From: Halomonas sp.
GTDB lineage: Bacteria; Pseudomonadota; Gammaproteobacteria; Pseudomonadales; Halomonadaceae
Direction: 5' to 3'
NCBI RefSeq assembly: GCF_020832045.1
Contig: NZ_JAFIFK010000027.1
Span: forward strand, 27,914 to 91,913
Length of the DNA stretch: 64,000 nucleotides
A model generated the notes under the pieces. The model was not told the DNA's origin. It did not search any database and saw nothing but the letters and a program-made list of their open reading frames with translations. A program made the position numbers and the translations under genes. Below are positions 42,200-52,068 of this stretch, piece by piece. The stretch's first letter is position 1, and each line of letters begins with the position of its first letter.

Positions 42200-43407
42200 G
42201 CTCCCAGCCCCAGGCTTATCGACAGTGCCAGGAACAGCGCCAGCCCACCCGTGGCGATACGCCGGTGGTCGGTGGTAGCGGGCACATCCTGCTTGCGAGA
42301 ACGCTCGAAGATCACGACGACAGCCAGAACCGGTACCATTATCAGGATGCATAGCCCTATCCACTCGAGGCGACCGATCCAGAATCCTGGTTCCCCCGGC
42401 ATCCCCGCATCAATCGGCCACCCAAGGCGCTGCCCCAGCCAAGCCGCCGGCAGCTCGGCCAGCTTGTGCCACAGGTACAATTGGAGCCCGAACGCCCCGA
42501 TCATCGCCATCCAGCGTCCCAAATGACGGCGCTGAAGGAAACGGCGCACGGGCTTTTCGAACAACACCACCAGCCCCACCTGAAACCACATGACACCTAG
42601 CAGGGCCAGCGTCGGGGGGAGCAAGTTGGTCTCGCCCCCGGGGTTGCCGTTAACCATTGAAGGCGGATAACCCAGGGCCACGGCAGCCAACAACCAGGTC
42701 AGCCCGAAAATCATCAGCACGGCTCCGGTACGCCGCCCAAAGAAGCGCCCGTTCCACCAAGCGATGCCGAGCTGCTGAGGCAGGAGCCAGAAAAAAATCG
42801 TGCTGATCCAGGCAAAATAGTCGTGATCCGAGGTGACCAACTGGCCGAAGCTCGCCCACTCATCCAGAGCAGCCGGCTGCGAACGCAACAAGTCCACCAC
42901 CGCAATAGCCACGATCAACATCGCTGGCGACCATAAGCCGAAGCGCCGGTCGGCCCAAACGCTGAGCGGCAGTACCAGTTGGACGCCAAGCAGGATCAGC
43001 AGGAACCACAGATGTACGGTAAGAGACTGATTGAGCGGCCCCAACACGCCGTCACGAGTGAAAAACGAAATACCCACGAAACCTGCCAGCACGGCCAAGT
43101 AGGTCACGGTCGGCCGGGCCAGCCCCAAAGCGCGGCCTGCCCACCAGTGCGCATGCGGCTCGCCGGAGCGATAGCGCTCCTGCACGCCTTCCGAACTGAC
43201 AGCGGCAGAGACGAAAATGAACAGCGGGACGACCTGAATGATCCAGGTGAAAAACCCCGCAGGCGGCCAGGCATCGAGTATATGGCCGGTCTCTACCAGC
43301 ATGCCCTCTTCAAGCCGTGGCAGCGTGGCAACCCAGTGGCCGAGCACTACGATCAACAGCGCGATGGCGCGCAGCGCATCGGGGTAGGGATCGCGCGCGT
43401 CGCTCAT
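42109..43407 (-). CDS. Acyltransferase-3-family integral membrane protein
   Basis: A 432-residue membrane protein with about ten TM helices. The start 'YPDALRAIALLIVVLGHWVATLP' carries the conserved Arg-..-His pattern of acyltransferase family 3, with 'VPLFIFVSAAVSSEG' and 'GAFGLQLYLWHKLAELP'. These enzymes move acyl groups to periplasmic sugars or lipids. The C-terminal region overlaps the convergent hydrolase gene by 91 bases. The acceptor is unknown. Confidence 0.85.
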   Translation of the reverse strand: MSDARDPYPDALRAIALLIVVLGHWVATLPRLEEGMLVETGHILDAWPPAGFFTWIIQVVPLFIFVSAAVSSEGVQERYRSGEPHAHWWAGRALGLARPTVTYLAVLAGFVGISFFTRDGVLGPLNQSLTVHLWFLLILLGVQLVLPLSVWADRRFGLWSPAMLIVAIAVVDLLRSQPAALDEWASFGQLVTSDHDYFAWISTIFFWLLPQQLGIAWWNGRFFGRRTGAVLMIFGLTWLLAAVALGYPPSMVNGNPGGETNLLPPTLALLGVMWFQVGLVVLFEKPVRRFLQRRHLGRWMAMIGAFGLQLYLWHKLAELPAAWLGQRLGWPIDAGMPGEPGFWIGRLEWIGLCILIMVPVLAVVVIFERSRKQDVPATTDHRRIATGGLALFLALSISLGLGAHPGSLIGLPLVALASWLLRSPARPDSASH

Positions 43408-43602
43408 GCACCCTCCTTCCCTGAATGGCTGACGAAGCGCTCGCTTCCGGCCTTAGCCTAGTAAAGGCTGACAGAGATGGCCAAATTAGAACGCTCTGCA
43501 TTCGATAGAGCTGATAATCGTTGCTACGTTGGTGAGTCATGACATCGGTAAATGCCATAACCAATACAAAAGCATGGCATCGGCTAATGAAAAGGTGTGG
43601 TA

Positions 43603-46600
43603 ATGCACGGACTCAGCTATCTTCGAGCGCCGCTCTACACCAGCCTGCGCAGGCTGGCTCTGCTGTCGGTTTTGAGCGGTGTGTTGGCACACTTGCCGAC
43701 AAGCGCCCTGGCTCAGTCAGGGCAGGTTGGCCTGCCCCGCTTTCCCTCCGTCAGCCCCGACGGCTCCGAGCTCATCTTCAGCTGGCGCGGCGACCTGTGG
43801 CGCTCATCGATCGAGGGTGGCGAGGCGGTACGCCTGACCCGCCACAATCTGGACGACCTCCATTCCAGCTGGAGCCCGGACGGCGAGTGGATCGTGTTCG
43901 CCTCGATGCGTGATGGCTATCTGAACTTATGGCGCATGCGACGCGACGGCAGCCAGCTGTCACAGCTCACTCATGGCGACCAGCATCTGCGCAACCCATC
44001 CTACGGGCTCGATGAAGATGGTGAGCCGGTGATCACCTTCTCGGGGATGCTCGAAGCCGATGTCTATCGCGACCAGCGTCCGTATCTCCTCCCGCCAAAT
44101 GGCGGTGAATATTCGCGCTTGCACGATGCCTTCGGCTCCGAACCACAGCTCTCTCCGGACGGCCGGCACGTCGTGTTTACCCGAGGCGGGGCCTATCACG
44201 ATTGGAATCGACGTCACTATCGCGGCCCGGATGCCATGAACATCTGGCTGCACGAGCTGGGCAGCGATGAATTCGAGCCACTGACCGAGCGAGACGGCGA
44301 TGACGGCATGGCACGCTGGATTGACGAGAACACGCTGCTGTTCATGTCCGACCGCGAGGACCAGACGGTCAACCTCTATCGCTTGGAGCTCGATGCCGAG
44401 CGCACCATCGAACGACTCACCGATTTCACGGATCGTGATCTTCAGCATTACGACGTATCCCACGATGGCAGTACCGCGGTGCTGCAGATCTGGGACACGC
44501 TGATGGCCCTCGACCTGGAACAACCGAACGCCGAGCCCGTGCCCATCGTACTGCGTGCCCCGGACGACGGCCGGGACGTCAACAGCCTGCGTCGCGTGGA
44601 CCGAGACGTCAGCGAAGCGGCGCTGAGCCCGGACGGTCAGACCATGGCCTACATCGCCTATGGCCGTATCTACGTGCGCCATGTCGACGAGCAGAGTCCG
44701 ACGCTGCTGGTAACGCCGGGCAGCCACGCCCGTCACCACAGCCTCGCCTGGTCGCCAGATGGCATGTCGCTCTATTTCGTCAATGACGCCGACGGCACTG
44801 AATCGATCTATCAGGCGAACGTGACGCTGACCCGAGACGAAGTACGCCGTAGTCATGAACGTCAGCGAGCACGCGAACGTCCTTCGGCTCGGTATTGGGA
44901 TGGCGATCCCACTGTTTCGCTCGCCGCTGCCGATGAGGACACCGGTCTACCCGAGGAACGCGAACAGGAATATGACGTAAACCCGGACCTGGCAGTGCGC
45001 GGTGAGGAACCGGAGGACCCTTTTGCCCCGCAGGATCCCGGTTTCATTCTGGACCCGGTCTTGATACCGCCACCCGGCTCTCCCACCGACGTGCCGTCGG
45101 TGCAGGAACCGACGGTGGAAGTGGAGAGCATTCCGGAAGAGGAACTGGAAGACGAACTGCCGGACGACCTGCCAGCGGAGCGCGACCCGACCCGCTGGCA
45201 TGATGCCATCCAGTTCGAAGTGAGCCCGGTGGTGGCCCATGAGACTCACGATCGTGACGTCTCGCCTTCACCGGACGGTCGCTCGCTCGCGTTTCGCCGC
45301 GGCCGAGGCGATCTGGTGATATTCGACATCGAGAGCGGCGAGGAGCGCACCCTGGTCGAGGGCTGGGACAGTTTCATGCAGTGGCGCTGGTCGCCGGACA
45401 GCCGCTATATCGCCTATTCGCAGAACGACCTCGATTTCAGCGCCAATATCTTCGTGGTGCCGGCAGACGGCGCGGCCGAGCCGGTCAACATTACCCGCCA
45501 TCCGCGCAACGACCTCAATCCGCGCTGGTCGGCAGATAGCCGCAAGCTGACCTTTATTTCCAACCGCTCAGGTGAGAATTACGACCTCTACCGGGTCTAT
45601 CTGGACCGGGAGATCGGGACCTATACCCCGCGTGAAATATCTCATTATTACCGCAGCGCGAGGGAAGAGGCACAGAGCCGTTCGCCACTGCCGGTAACGA
45701 ATGATCGTGACGATGAGGAAACGACGCAGGACGCGCCGGAGCTCGAACTGGAAGATGCCTGGCGGCGCATCGAGCGCGTAACCGCCTCGCCGGCCCACCA
45801 CACCGCCAATGAAATGACTCCCGGCGGCGACCGCTACGTCTTCAACGCCGGCAGCGAAGGGCTGATTGCGATGAATTGGGATGGCAGCCAGCGAACGCGT
45901 ATTGGGCCGCAGGCCAACGTACAGCAGCTCAATATTACCGGCGAGCAAGTCGTCTATATCACCAATGGCAGGGTGGGCGTGGCCAACCTATCGGGCAACG
46001 GTTCTCCGCGCTACCTGGATATCTCGGACCGGCTGCGCATCGACCTGCGCCGGCAATCGCTGCAGAAGTTTCACGAGGCAGCTCGAATGATCGGTGAGAG
46101 TTTCTATCGCACCGACCTGAAGGGCCTGGACTGGTCCGAGGTGGTTTCGGATTATGCCACCCTGGTGCAACGTGCACGCACCTCTAGCGAGTTTAGCGAT
46201 ATCGCCAACCGCTTGATGGGGGAGCTGGCTGCCTCGCACATGGGCGTTTCCAATCCGGGTCCTGTGTCATCATTGCGTGAGCCCTCCGGCCGGCTCGGCA
46301 TCGAGACACGAAGACTCATCTCGCAGCAGACCGGCCGTATCGGCTATCGCATCACCAATGTGCTGGCAGAGGGCCCCGCCAGCCGCGGCCCCATGCCACT
46401 TGCGCCTGGCGATATCATCACTGAAATAGGGCTGATGCCCTTCGAAGAGGGCGACACGCTGCTGCAGCGTCTGCGCGGTCTGGTGGACGAGGAAGTCATC
46501 ATCACCTTCGACCGTCCTGGAGAGGAAGGCTATACCGAGTACCGCACCATGCTTCAGACGGTGGGCCTGACGGAGTTGGCACGCCTGAAGTACGACGCCT

Positions 46601-47226
46601 TCCGCGAGGAGAGTCGCAGTCGCGTAGAGGAGCTTTCGGACGGCCGGCTCGGCTACCTGCATATTCAGGCCATGAACCAGACCTCGCTGGAAGGATTCCA
46701 GGGCGATTTGTATGCCGCCGCCATGGGCAAGGACGGCCTTATCATCGATGTGCGCAACAACGGTGGCGGTAATACTACCGACCGCATCCTCACTTCGATC
46801 ATGGCCGGCGAGCACGCCTATACGATCCCTGCAGGCGCCGACCGTGACGAAACTGGCCACTACCCGCAGGATCGTCTGGATGCACCACGCTATACGCTGC
46901 CGATCAACATGCTGGCCAATGAAAAGAGCTACTCGAATGCTGAGATTCTCGCCCATGCCTTTACTACGCTAGGGCGCGGGAGGTTGGTAGGCCAGCAAAC
47001 CTACGGCGGGGTGATTTCCACCAACAGCCACACGCTGATCGACGGCGCTACCGTGCGTCGGCCCTTCCGCGGCTGGTATCTACCCGATGGCACCGACATG
47101 GAGCACAACGGCGCCATGCCGGATCTATTGGTTGAGCAAACTCCTGAGGATGAAGTGGCGGCCCGCGACCGCCAACTCGAACAGGCCGTGGCCGACCTGC
47201 TCGAACGGATCGATGCGGCGGAGTGA
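43603..47226 (+). CDS. Tricorn-like S41-family protease with beta-propeller domains
   Basis: A 1207-residue exported protein with a signal peptide (LALLSVLSGVLAHLPTSALAQ). Residues of about 30-440 hold TolB/WD40-like repeats ('SPDGSELIFSWRGDLWRS', 'SPDGEWIVFAS', 'SPDGRHVVFTRGG'). A Pro/Glu-rich acidic insert follows ('EQEYDVNPDLAVRGEEPEDPF'), then a second propeller. A PDZ-like segment ('GPASRGPMPLAPGDIITEIG') and the S41 peptidase core come last ('LIIDVRNNGGGNTTDRIL', nucleophile loop 'NEKSYSNAEI'). This is the tricorn order. Probably a periplasmic processive protease. ATG 43603 has AAAGGTG upstream. Confidence 0.9.
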   Translation: MHGLSYLRAPLYTSLRRLALLSVLSGVLAHLPTSALAQSGQVGLPRFPSVSPDGSELIFSWRGDLWRSSIEGGEAVRLTRHNLDDLHSSWSPDGEWIVFASMRDGYLNLWRMRRDGSQLSQLTHGDQHLRNPSYGLDEDGEPVITFSGMLEADVYRDQRPYLLPPNGGEYSRLHDAFGSEPQLSPDGRHVVFTRGGAYHDWNRRHYRGPDAMNIWLHELGSDEFEPLTERDGDDGMARWIDENTLLFMSDREDQTVNLYRLELDAERTIERLTDFTDRDLQHYDVSHDGSTAVLQIWDTLMALDLEQPNAEPVPIVLRAPDDGRDVNSLRRVDRDVSEAALSPDGQTMAYIAYGRIYVRHVDEQSPTLLVTPGSHARHHSLAWSPDGMSLYFVNDADGTESIYQANVTLTRDEVRRSHERQRARERPSARYWDGDPTVSLAAADEDTGLPEEREQEYDVNPDLAVRGEEPEDPFAPQDPGFILDPVLIPPPGSPTDVPSVQEPTVEVESIPEEELEDELPDDLPAERDPTRWHDAIQFEVSPVVAHETHDRDVSPSPDGRSLAFRRGRGDLVIFDIESGEERTLVEGWDSFMQWRWSPDSRYIAYSQNDLDFSANIFVVPADGAAEPVNITRHPRNDLNPRWSADSRKLTFISNRSGENYDLYRVYLDREIGTYTPREISHYYRSAREEAQSRSPLPVTNDRDDEETTQDAPELELEDAWRRIERVTASPAHHTANEMTPGGDRYVFNAGSEGLIAMNWDGSQRTRIGPQANVQQLNITGEQVVYITNGRVGVANLSGNGSPRYLDISDRLRIDLRRQSLQKFHEAARMIGESFYRTDLKGLDWSEVVSDYATLVQRARTSSEFSDIANRLMGELAASHMGVSNPGPVSSLREPSGRLGIETRRLISQQTGRIGYRITNVLAEGPASRGPMPLAPGDIITEIGLMPFEEGDTLLQRLRGLVDEEVIITFDRPGEEGYTEYRTMLQTVGLTELARLKYDAFREESRSRVEELSDGRLGYLHIQAMNQTSLEGFQGDLYAAAMGKDGLIIDVRNNGGGNTTDRILTSIMAGEHAYTIPAGADRDETGHYPQDRLDAPRYTLPINMLANEKSYSNAEILAHAFTTLGRGRLVGQQTYGGVISTNSHTLIDGATVRRPFRGWYLPDGTDMEHNGAMPDLLVEQTPEDEVAARDRQLEQAVADLLERIDAAE

Positions 47227-47234
47227 CGCCAACC

Positions 47235-47260
47235 GCCCCGGTGGCTCTGGCCGCCGGGGC
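47235..47260. terminator. Terminator between convergent genes
   Basis: GCCCCGGTGG and CCGCCGGGGC pair (one G-T) around CTCTGG, 8 bases after the tricorn-like stop and just before the stop of the convergent monooxygenase-like gene. Only short T tracts flank it. Confidence 0.7.
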
Positions 47261-47265
47261 TTGGC

Positions 47266-47592
47266 TTATCCGTCGCCGAAGCCGTAATCCCGCTCCACCT
47301 TGGAGATACGAACCTTGTAGGCGGCATACCACTCGCTGCGGCCGAGACGCTGCGCCTCACGGTGCTCGACCTGCTGTTTCCAGCGGTTGATCGACTCCAG
47401 GTCCCGCCAGTAAGAGACCGTCAAGCCGAGGGTGTCTCGAGCCGATTCCAGGCCGAGGAAACCCGGCTGCTGGGCGGCCAGTTCGGTCATGCTTTCGGCC
47501 ATCAAACCATAGCCATTGTCGTCCTCGGTGCGGAGCGAGCTAAAGATGACCGCGTAGTAGGGCGGCTCGGGGGTAGTCGCGATATGACTCAT
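47266..47592 (-). CDS. Antibiotic-biosynthesis-monooxygenase (ABM)-like dimeric barrel protein
   Basis: A 108-residue protein. 'YYAVIFSSLRT', 'MTELAAQQPGFLGLESARDTLGLTVSYWRDLESINRWKQQVEHREAQRLG' and 'YAAYKVRISKVERDYGF' are typical of ABM-fold dimeric alpha/beta-barrels. Members include monooxygenases and stress or haem-linked enzymes, so the reaction is not predicted. Cytoplasmic. It lies on the same strand as the DUF3422 gene. Confidence 0.85.
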   Translation of the reverse strand: MSHIATTPEPPYYAVIFSSLRTEDDNGYGLMAESMTELAAQQPGFLGLESARDTLGLTVSYWRDLESINRWKQQVEHREAQRLGRSEWYAAYKVRISKVERDYGFGDG

Positions 47593-47636
47593 GGAAACCT
47601 CACTCGACGTTCTTTTTGAGAAATGGTGGCGCTGTT

Positions 47637-48869
47637 CTAGTGGCGCTTCACCCGCCAGATACGCCAGGCCAGAAAACCGATGATCAGCCCACCCAGCGGA
47701 GCAAGAACCGCCGCTGCCAAGTGAGGCTGTACCGCCATGCCAAGTGCGCCGAGGCTTTCGAGCCCCAGCTTGAACAGGCTGAAGATGTAATAGCTGATGA
47801 CGATGATCGAGAGACCTTCCACCGCCTTCTGGATTTTCAGTTGGCTGCTGGCCCGCTCGTTTAGGCTTCTGAGAATGCTCGAATTCTGCTCCTCGATTTC
47901 GACCTGGGCGCGGGTACGCAGAAGGTCGTTGAGCCGAGCGGTGCTCTCCGCGAGGCGCTCCTGCCGCTGATGAATGGCGGCACAGTAATGCACCGTTGGC
48001 CTGAAACGACGCAGAATGAAGGTACCGAGACGCGGGCAGTCGCCGACTCTTGCCTCCCGTAGCTCCTCGATACGTGAAAAGACGATGCGGGCATAGGCAT
48101 CCGTAGCACTGAAGCGTTGGCGCGATCGGCAGCCGCTGCGCTCCAGCTTGGCCGAAAGCCGCGACAAGTCCGTCAGCAAGGGGCGCGGGTTGTCATCCTC
48201 CTGCTCGGCATTGCGATCGGACAGCTCGCCCAGCTCTAGCTCGTACGCCTGAAGCTCGAGTGCCAGCTCCTTGGCCAGCGGCAGTGAGAGCGAGGCCATC
48301 ATGCGATAGGTCTCGATCTCAAGCAGACGGCGCACCATGCGCCCCAGCCGAAAGGCATTGAGGCCGCTGTTGAGCAGCAAGAAACGGTTGTCGCCGTTGG
48401 CGTCGAGGTGAAAGTCGCTCCACACGGTGGCATCTGCGCCGCCCACCTGGGAGCCGGCCGGGTCGATAAAGCCATAGGCCTCGGGGCTTCCTAGCCAGGT
48501 ATCTCTCCCTTCCACCCCTACCTGGGTGGCATTGATCAGGGTGCTACAGCAGGACTCCACCACCTCGTTCAGCCACTCTGGCGGCGCCGGCCATGACTCG
48601 CTCTCCTGCCTTTTCGGCACCATCAGGGTCAGCGTGGAGAACTCGGTATGTCGCTCCCACTTGAACACCGTATGCTCAATGGACGATATCTGTTGTACCA
48701 GCGCGGTATCGAAGGCCAGGCCGGTGGTCTGGCCCAGTTTCGCCAGCAAGCGCAAATGCTCCTCGGCATCGGCGAGAAAAGCGTAGTGATAGAGGTGGGC
48801 CGGCTCCGAGAAATAGATCGACGGACGGGCGTGCAACTCATTATGCAAGGGTTCGCGCTGGGGGTGCAT
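47637..48869 (-). CDS. DUF3422-family membrane protein
   Basis: A 410-residue protein starting 'HPQREPLHNELHARPSIYF', the diagnostic DUF3422 opening. 'RHTEFSTLTLM' and 'LGRMVRRLLEIETYRMMASLSLPLAKEL' are further conserved blocks. A long helical or coiled-coil central part leads to two C-terminal TM helices ('GLSIIVISYYIFSLFKLGL', 'AAVLAPLGGLIIGFLAWRIWRVK'). Inner-membrane with a large cytoplasmic head. The architecture recalls CorA-like or other oligomeric membrane proteins, but the function is unknown. Confidence 0.88.
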   Translation of the reverse strand: MHPQREPLHNELHARPSIYFSEPAHLYHYAFLADAEEHLRLLAKLGQTTGLAFDTALVQQISSIEHTVFKWERHTEFSTLTLMVPKRQESESWPAPPEWLNEVVESCCSTLINATQVGVEGRDTWLGSPEAYGFIDPAGSQVGGADATVWSDFHLDANGDNRFLLLNSGLNAFRLGRMVRRLLEIETYRMMASLSLPLAKELALELQAYELELGELSDRNAEQEDDNPRPLLTDLSRLSAKLERSGCRSRQRFSATDAYARIVFSRIEELREARVGDCPRLGTFILRRFRPTVHYCAAIHQRQERLAESTARLNDLLRTRAQVEIEEQNSSILRSLNERASSQLKIQKAVEGLSIIVISYYIFSLFKLGLESLGALGMAVQPHLAAAVLAPLGGLIIGFLAWRIWRVKRH

Positions 48870-48943
48870 GCAAGGAGCCTGGCAGGGGGGCGAATCTTGA
48901 GACTAAAGTTAGTAAGACGCTTCGCCAACCCCATTTATGAAGA

Positions 48944-49885
48944 CTACTGAGCATGACTGGAAAGCACTTGAGGGTCGACCGCTGCCTTGCCCTCGGCTGC
49001 GGCATCCTCGGCCAGGGTTTCAAGAGGCACGGGATCCTGCAGGAAGCGACCCATCCAGGCCATGGCGGTGGGCAGGCTGGCTCGCCAGACGCGCCAGGTG
49101 TGTCCGCCATTAAGGACTTCCATAGCCACCAGATCAGGCTGATGCGGGGCCAGAGCTTGGCGCACGACCCGCGCATGATGCTCGGCATTGTAGGGGTCGC
49201 GGTGCCCGGCGCTAAGGTAAAGCGGCACGATTTCCTCGCGCTCCAGATAATTCTCAAGGTAGGCAGTGTAGTTGCTTTGCCTCCATAGCGACTCGTCGAA
49301 ACTACCCGCCGCGTCGAGAAACGCGGGATGTCGCCGTGCTGTGGATCGCCGTGGCGGCAACGGATGATAGCTGGCCGGGCTCATTGCCGCTGCGGCAGCG
49401 AACAGCTCGGGGCGTTCGAGCGTGAAATTCAAGGCACCGAAGCCACCCGCGGAGAGCCCGGCAATCGCGCGCCATTCACGCTGTGGTACGACTTGCCAGG
49501 TCGCCTCGATGTAGGGCATGAGATCGTCGAGAAAGGCCGTGCGCGCCGCTTCATTGTGACCGTCGATCCACCAGCTCTCGCTGCCGGGCATGACGATCAC
49601 CATGGGGGGAATGTGCCCTTCTCGAATCAACCGGTCGGCAGTCTCCTTGAGACCGCCGCTCTCGACCCAGTCGCGCTCGCTGCCGAAGGAGCCGTGCAGA
49701 AGATAAAGCACAGGGTAAGCTTGATAGGTTTCGTGATAACCGTCGGGCAGATACAGCGCATACGGATAATCCCGCCCCAGCACCTCGGAGGTGAAGCGAT
49801 GATAGGTGACCTCGCCGGCATGAGCCTTGTGCTGCCCCCAGAGCAGGCTCATGCTAAAGACGGCGATAATCAGAAACTTGATCAT
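48944..49885 (-). CDS. Exported esterase (Esterase D/antigen-85-like)
   Basis: A 313-residue protein from ATG 49885, with AAGGAGAAG upstream. Signal peptide 'FLIIAVFSMSLLWGQHKAHA'. The core has 'YPVLYLLHGSFGSERDW', 'PMVIVMPGSESWWIDG', the nucleophile 'GLSAGGFGALN', Asp in 'SAGHRDPY' and His in 'NGGHTWRVW'. This is the putative-esterase (PF00756-type) family, which includes S-formylglutathione hydrolases and mycolyl-transferases. Periplasmic. It is divergent from a membrane acyltransferase gene; the two might act on the same acylated envelope compound. Confidence 0.86.
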   Translation of the reverse strand: MIKFLIIAVFSMSLLWGQHKAHAGEVTYHRFTSEVLGRDYPYALYLPDGYHETYQAYPVLYLLHGSFGSERDWVESGGLKETADRLIREGHIPPMVIVMPGSESWWIDGHNEAARTAFLDDLMPYIEATWQVVPQREWRAIAGLSAGGFGALNFTLERPELFAAAAAMSPASYHPLPPRRSTARRHPAFLDAAGSFDESLWRQSNYTAYLENYLEREEIVPLYLSAGHRDPYNAEHHARVVRQALAPHQPDLVAMEVLNGGHTWRVWRASLPTAMAWMGRFLQDPVPLETLAEDAAAEGKAAVDPQVLSSHAQ

Positions 49886-50013
49886 GGCACTCTTCTCCTT
49901 GTGCCGGCCTGCTGCAACAATTGCTAGCCTGTTAATGGAATCTTTGTATCTCGTCATGGTCCGACATGGAGTCGACACATGTTGTTCCTTGCACCACGGA
50001 AGGCCATTCACTC

Positions 50014-51075
50014 ATGAGGCAGATCGAAGAAATCTACTGGCTGCGATTCTACGGCTGCCTGGCAGTGTTCTTCTTTCACTTTCTCGACCGCATGAACGTG
50101 CACCTCGACAACGTCTACCTTGACCTTGCTCGCATTCCTACCGTGCTCGGCACGCCGATCTTCATCTTCATCTCGATCTTTCTGTTTTCGATGCGCTACG
50201 GCAATCGGCCCCCTTCCGGTTTTCTGTTCAAGCGGCTGCAGTACGTGATGGTGCCCTACTTCGTCTACGGGCTGATCTATTCGATGACGAAATACATCAA
50301 CCTGCGCCGTGAGGGGGAGCCGGTCGGCCTAATCGAGAACCTGACCGAATATCTCGTCTTTGCCGGCTGGCACGGCTATTTCCTGATCATTGCCATGCAA
50401 TTCTACGCCTTCTACTGGCTGTACTGCCGCTATCGGCTCGAGCGCTGGCTACCGCCTGGCCCATGGCTGGTGATCGGCAGCCTGATCGGTATCGCCTACT
50501 GGGGGCTGACCCGTTTTTTCGGCATCGAACCGCCGGGCTACCTGCTATGGATCGCTCCTCTGGGCTGGATCTACCTGTTCTTCCTGGCCATGCTGGTGGT
50601 ACGGCACTACCCTCAGCTCGCTCCCGGGCGCAGGAGCGAGGTGCCCTGGCTCAAGTGGCTTTCGCGGCCCGAACTTCTTCTGGCCTACATTGCCATGATC
50701 GTTCTCTTTACCCTGCAAGGCTGGCTGGAGTACTCCTCCAAGGAGACATGGGTCATTCCGCTGTTCATCCTGTGCACCCTTTTCGCCGTGACTCGTCTGA
50801 GGAATTTCCACGCCACGCCGTTGGTCAAGACCGTTAATCGCTACTCGTTCGGCATCTACCTGGCGCACCCCATGTTCTTCGCCATCGTCGATTTCGCAGG
50901 CGAGTTCGTGCATTTTCCTCTACCGGTCTATGCGCTGTTGCTGATTGTAGTGGGCATGGCCGGTTCGATAGCGTTGAACCGGGTTGCCAATGACATACCC
51001 TGGGGCGGCATGCTGTTCGGCAAGACGCTCCATGTGCCACGGGAGCAGCAGACGCTCACGACCCAAGTACGCTAG
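50014..51075 (+). CDS. Acyltransferase-3-family membrane protein
   Basis: A 353-residue inner-membrane protein with about ten TM helices. The start 'IEEIYWLRFYGCLAVFFFHFLDRMN' has the family's Arg and His, and 'NRYSFGIYLAHPMFFAIVDF' is a conserved C-terminal block. ATG 50014 follows GGAAGG; the upstream ATG 49966 has no good site. It probably acylates a periplasmic or cell-surface carbohydrate. Divergent from the esterase gene with 128 bases between starts. Confidence 0.85.
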   Translation: MRQIEEIYWLRFYGCLAVFFFHFLDRMNVHLDNVYLDLARIPTVLGTPIFIFISIFLFSMRYGNRPPSGFLFKRLQYVMVPYFVYGLIYSMTKYINLRREGEPVGLIENLTEYLVFAGWHGYFLIIAMQFYAFYWLYCRYRLERWLPPGPWLVIGSLIGIAYWGLTRFFGIEPPGYLLWIAPLGWIYLFFLAMLVVRHYPQLAPGRRSEVPWLKWLSRPELLLAYIAMIVLFTLQGWLEYSSKETWVIPLFILCTLFAVTRLRNFHATPLVKTVNRYSFGIYLAHPMFFAIVDFAGEFVHFPLPVYALLLIVVGMAGSIALNRVANDIPWGGMLFGKTLHVPREQQTLTTQVR

Positions 51076-51141
51076 GCTAAGGCTGAATGCACCGTCAGGC
51101 GCATCAAAGACAACCTATGACTGGACATCAAGGAAATTCGC

Positions 51142-52032
51142 ATGCGTGAGGCACTTTCGCTCGTAATCGTACCGGTGGACGGCTCGCCTACGGCGGATGC
51201 CGCAACGCGTCACGCCTCACTGCTCGCCCATTTGCTTCAGGCCCGTTTGCAGTTGGTACATGTCATGCCGCTCAACCCGGCCGAGCTCAGCGACGTGCCC
51301 GCCAATCGGCGTGACGAAGTGGACCGCGACCGCTCGCAGCGGCTAGAGGCGGTGAAGGCGGCGTTCTCACACGCCAGGGGGGTCGTTCCCGAGGCACTTG
51401 AGGTATCGCTGGACGAGGTGACGCTCGAAGAGGACGGTTTCGTACGACATCCCGCCCGAACCATCGTCGAGTATGCGAGCAAGCAAAAAAGCTGCCTGCT
51501 GGTCATCGGCGCACGCCACCTGAGCGATTTCAGCAAATTCATGGAAGGCAGTGTCAGCGACGAGGTGGTCCACAAGGCCACTTGTCCGGTTACTATCGTT
51601 CACCCCGAGGCTGGCGATACCAGTGGAGAGCGCATCGGCCGAGTGCTCATGCCGGTCGACGGCTCGCCGCACAGCGACCATGCCGCCACGCTGGCAGGTG
51701 AGCTGGCCCGACGTGCCGCGGCGCCGGTGGATCTGATGTTCTGTCGCCCAAAGGGCACGCCGCCCCCTGAAGCGGGCGAAAAGGACGAAGCCGAGCGCGT
51801 TTTTCAACGGGCACGCCAAAGCCTGGGAGAGATACCGGCGGGCATCGCCACGCACATCCTCGAAGGGGACCGCTATGCAGAATCGATCGCCGAATTTGCC
51901 CATGCACTAAGCGACTCGCCCATTATCGTCATGGGGCGGCGGGGGCTGGGAACCTGGCGCGAGAAGCTGGTTGGAAGCGTGAGCCACCGCGTCATCGACC
52001 TGGCACACTGCCCGGTGACCGTCACGGTGTGA
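51142..52032 (+). CDS. Tandem universal stress protein
   Basis: A 296-residue protein made of two Usp domains. The first starts 'LVIVPVDGSPTADAATRHASLLA' and ends 'CLLVIGARHLSDFSKFMEGSVSDEVVHKATCPVTIVHP'. The second starts 'VLMPVDGSPHSDHAATLAGELARR' and ends 'PIIVMGRRGLGTWREKLVGSVSHRVIDLAHCPVTVTV'. The second domain keeps an ATP-binding-like G-x2-G-x9-GS pattern, whereas the first has a modified loop. Cytoplasmic stress protein; AAGGAAATTCGC precedes ATG 51142. Confidence 0.92.
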   Translation: MREALSLVIVPVDGSPTADAATRHASLLAHLLQARLQLVHVMPLNPAELSDVPANRRDEVDRDRSQRLEAVKAAFSHARGVVPEALEVSLDEVTLEEDGFVRHPARTIVEYASKQKSCLLVIGARHLSDFSKFMEGSVSDEVVHKATCPVTIVHPEAGDTSGERIGRVLMPVDGSPHSDHAATLAGELARRAAAPVDLMFCRPKGTPPPEAGEKDEAERVFQRARQSLGEIPAGIATHILEGDRYAESIAEFAHALSDSPIIVMGRRGLGTWREKLVGSVSHRVIDLAHCPVTVTV

Positions 52033-52068
52033 CCCGCTGCAGGCAGCTGTTTTGCGGCGCTTGCGTCC

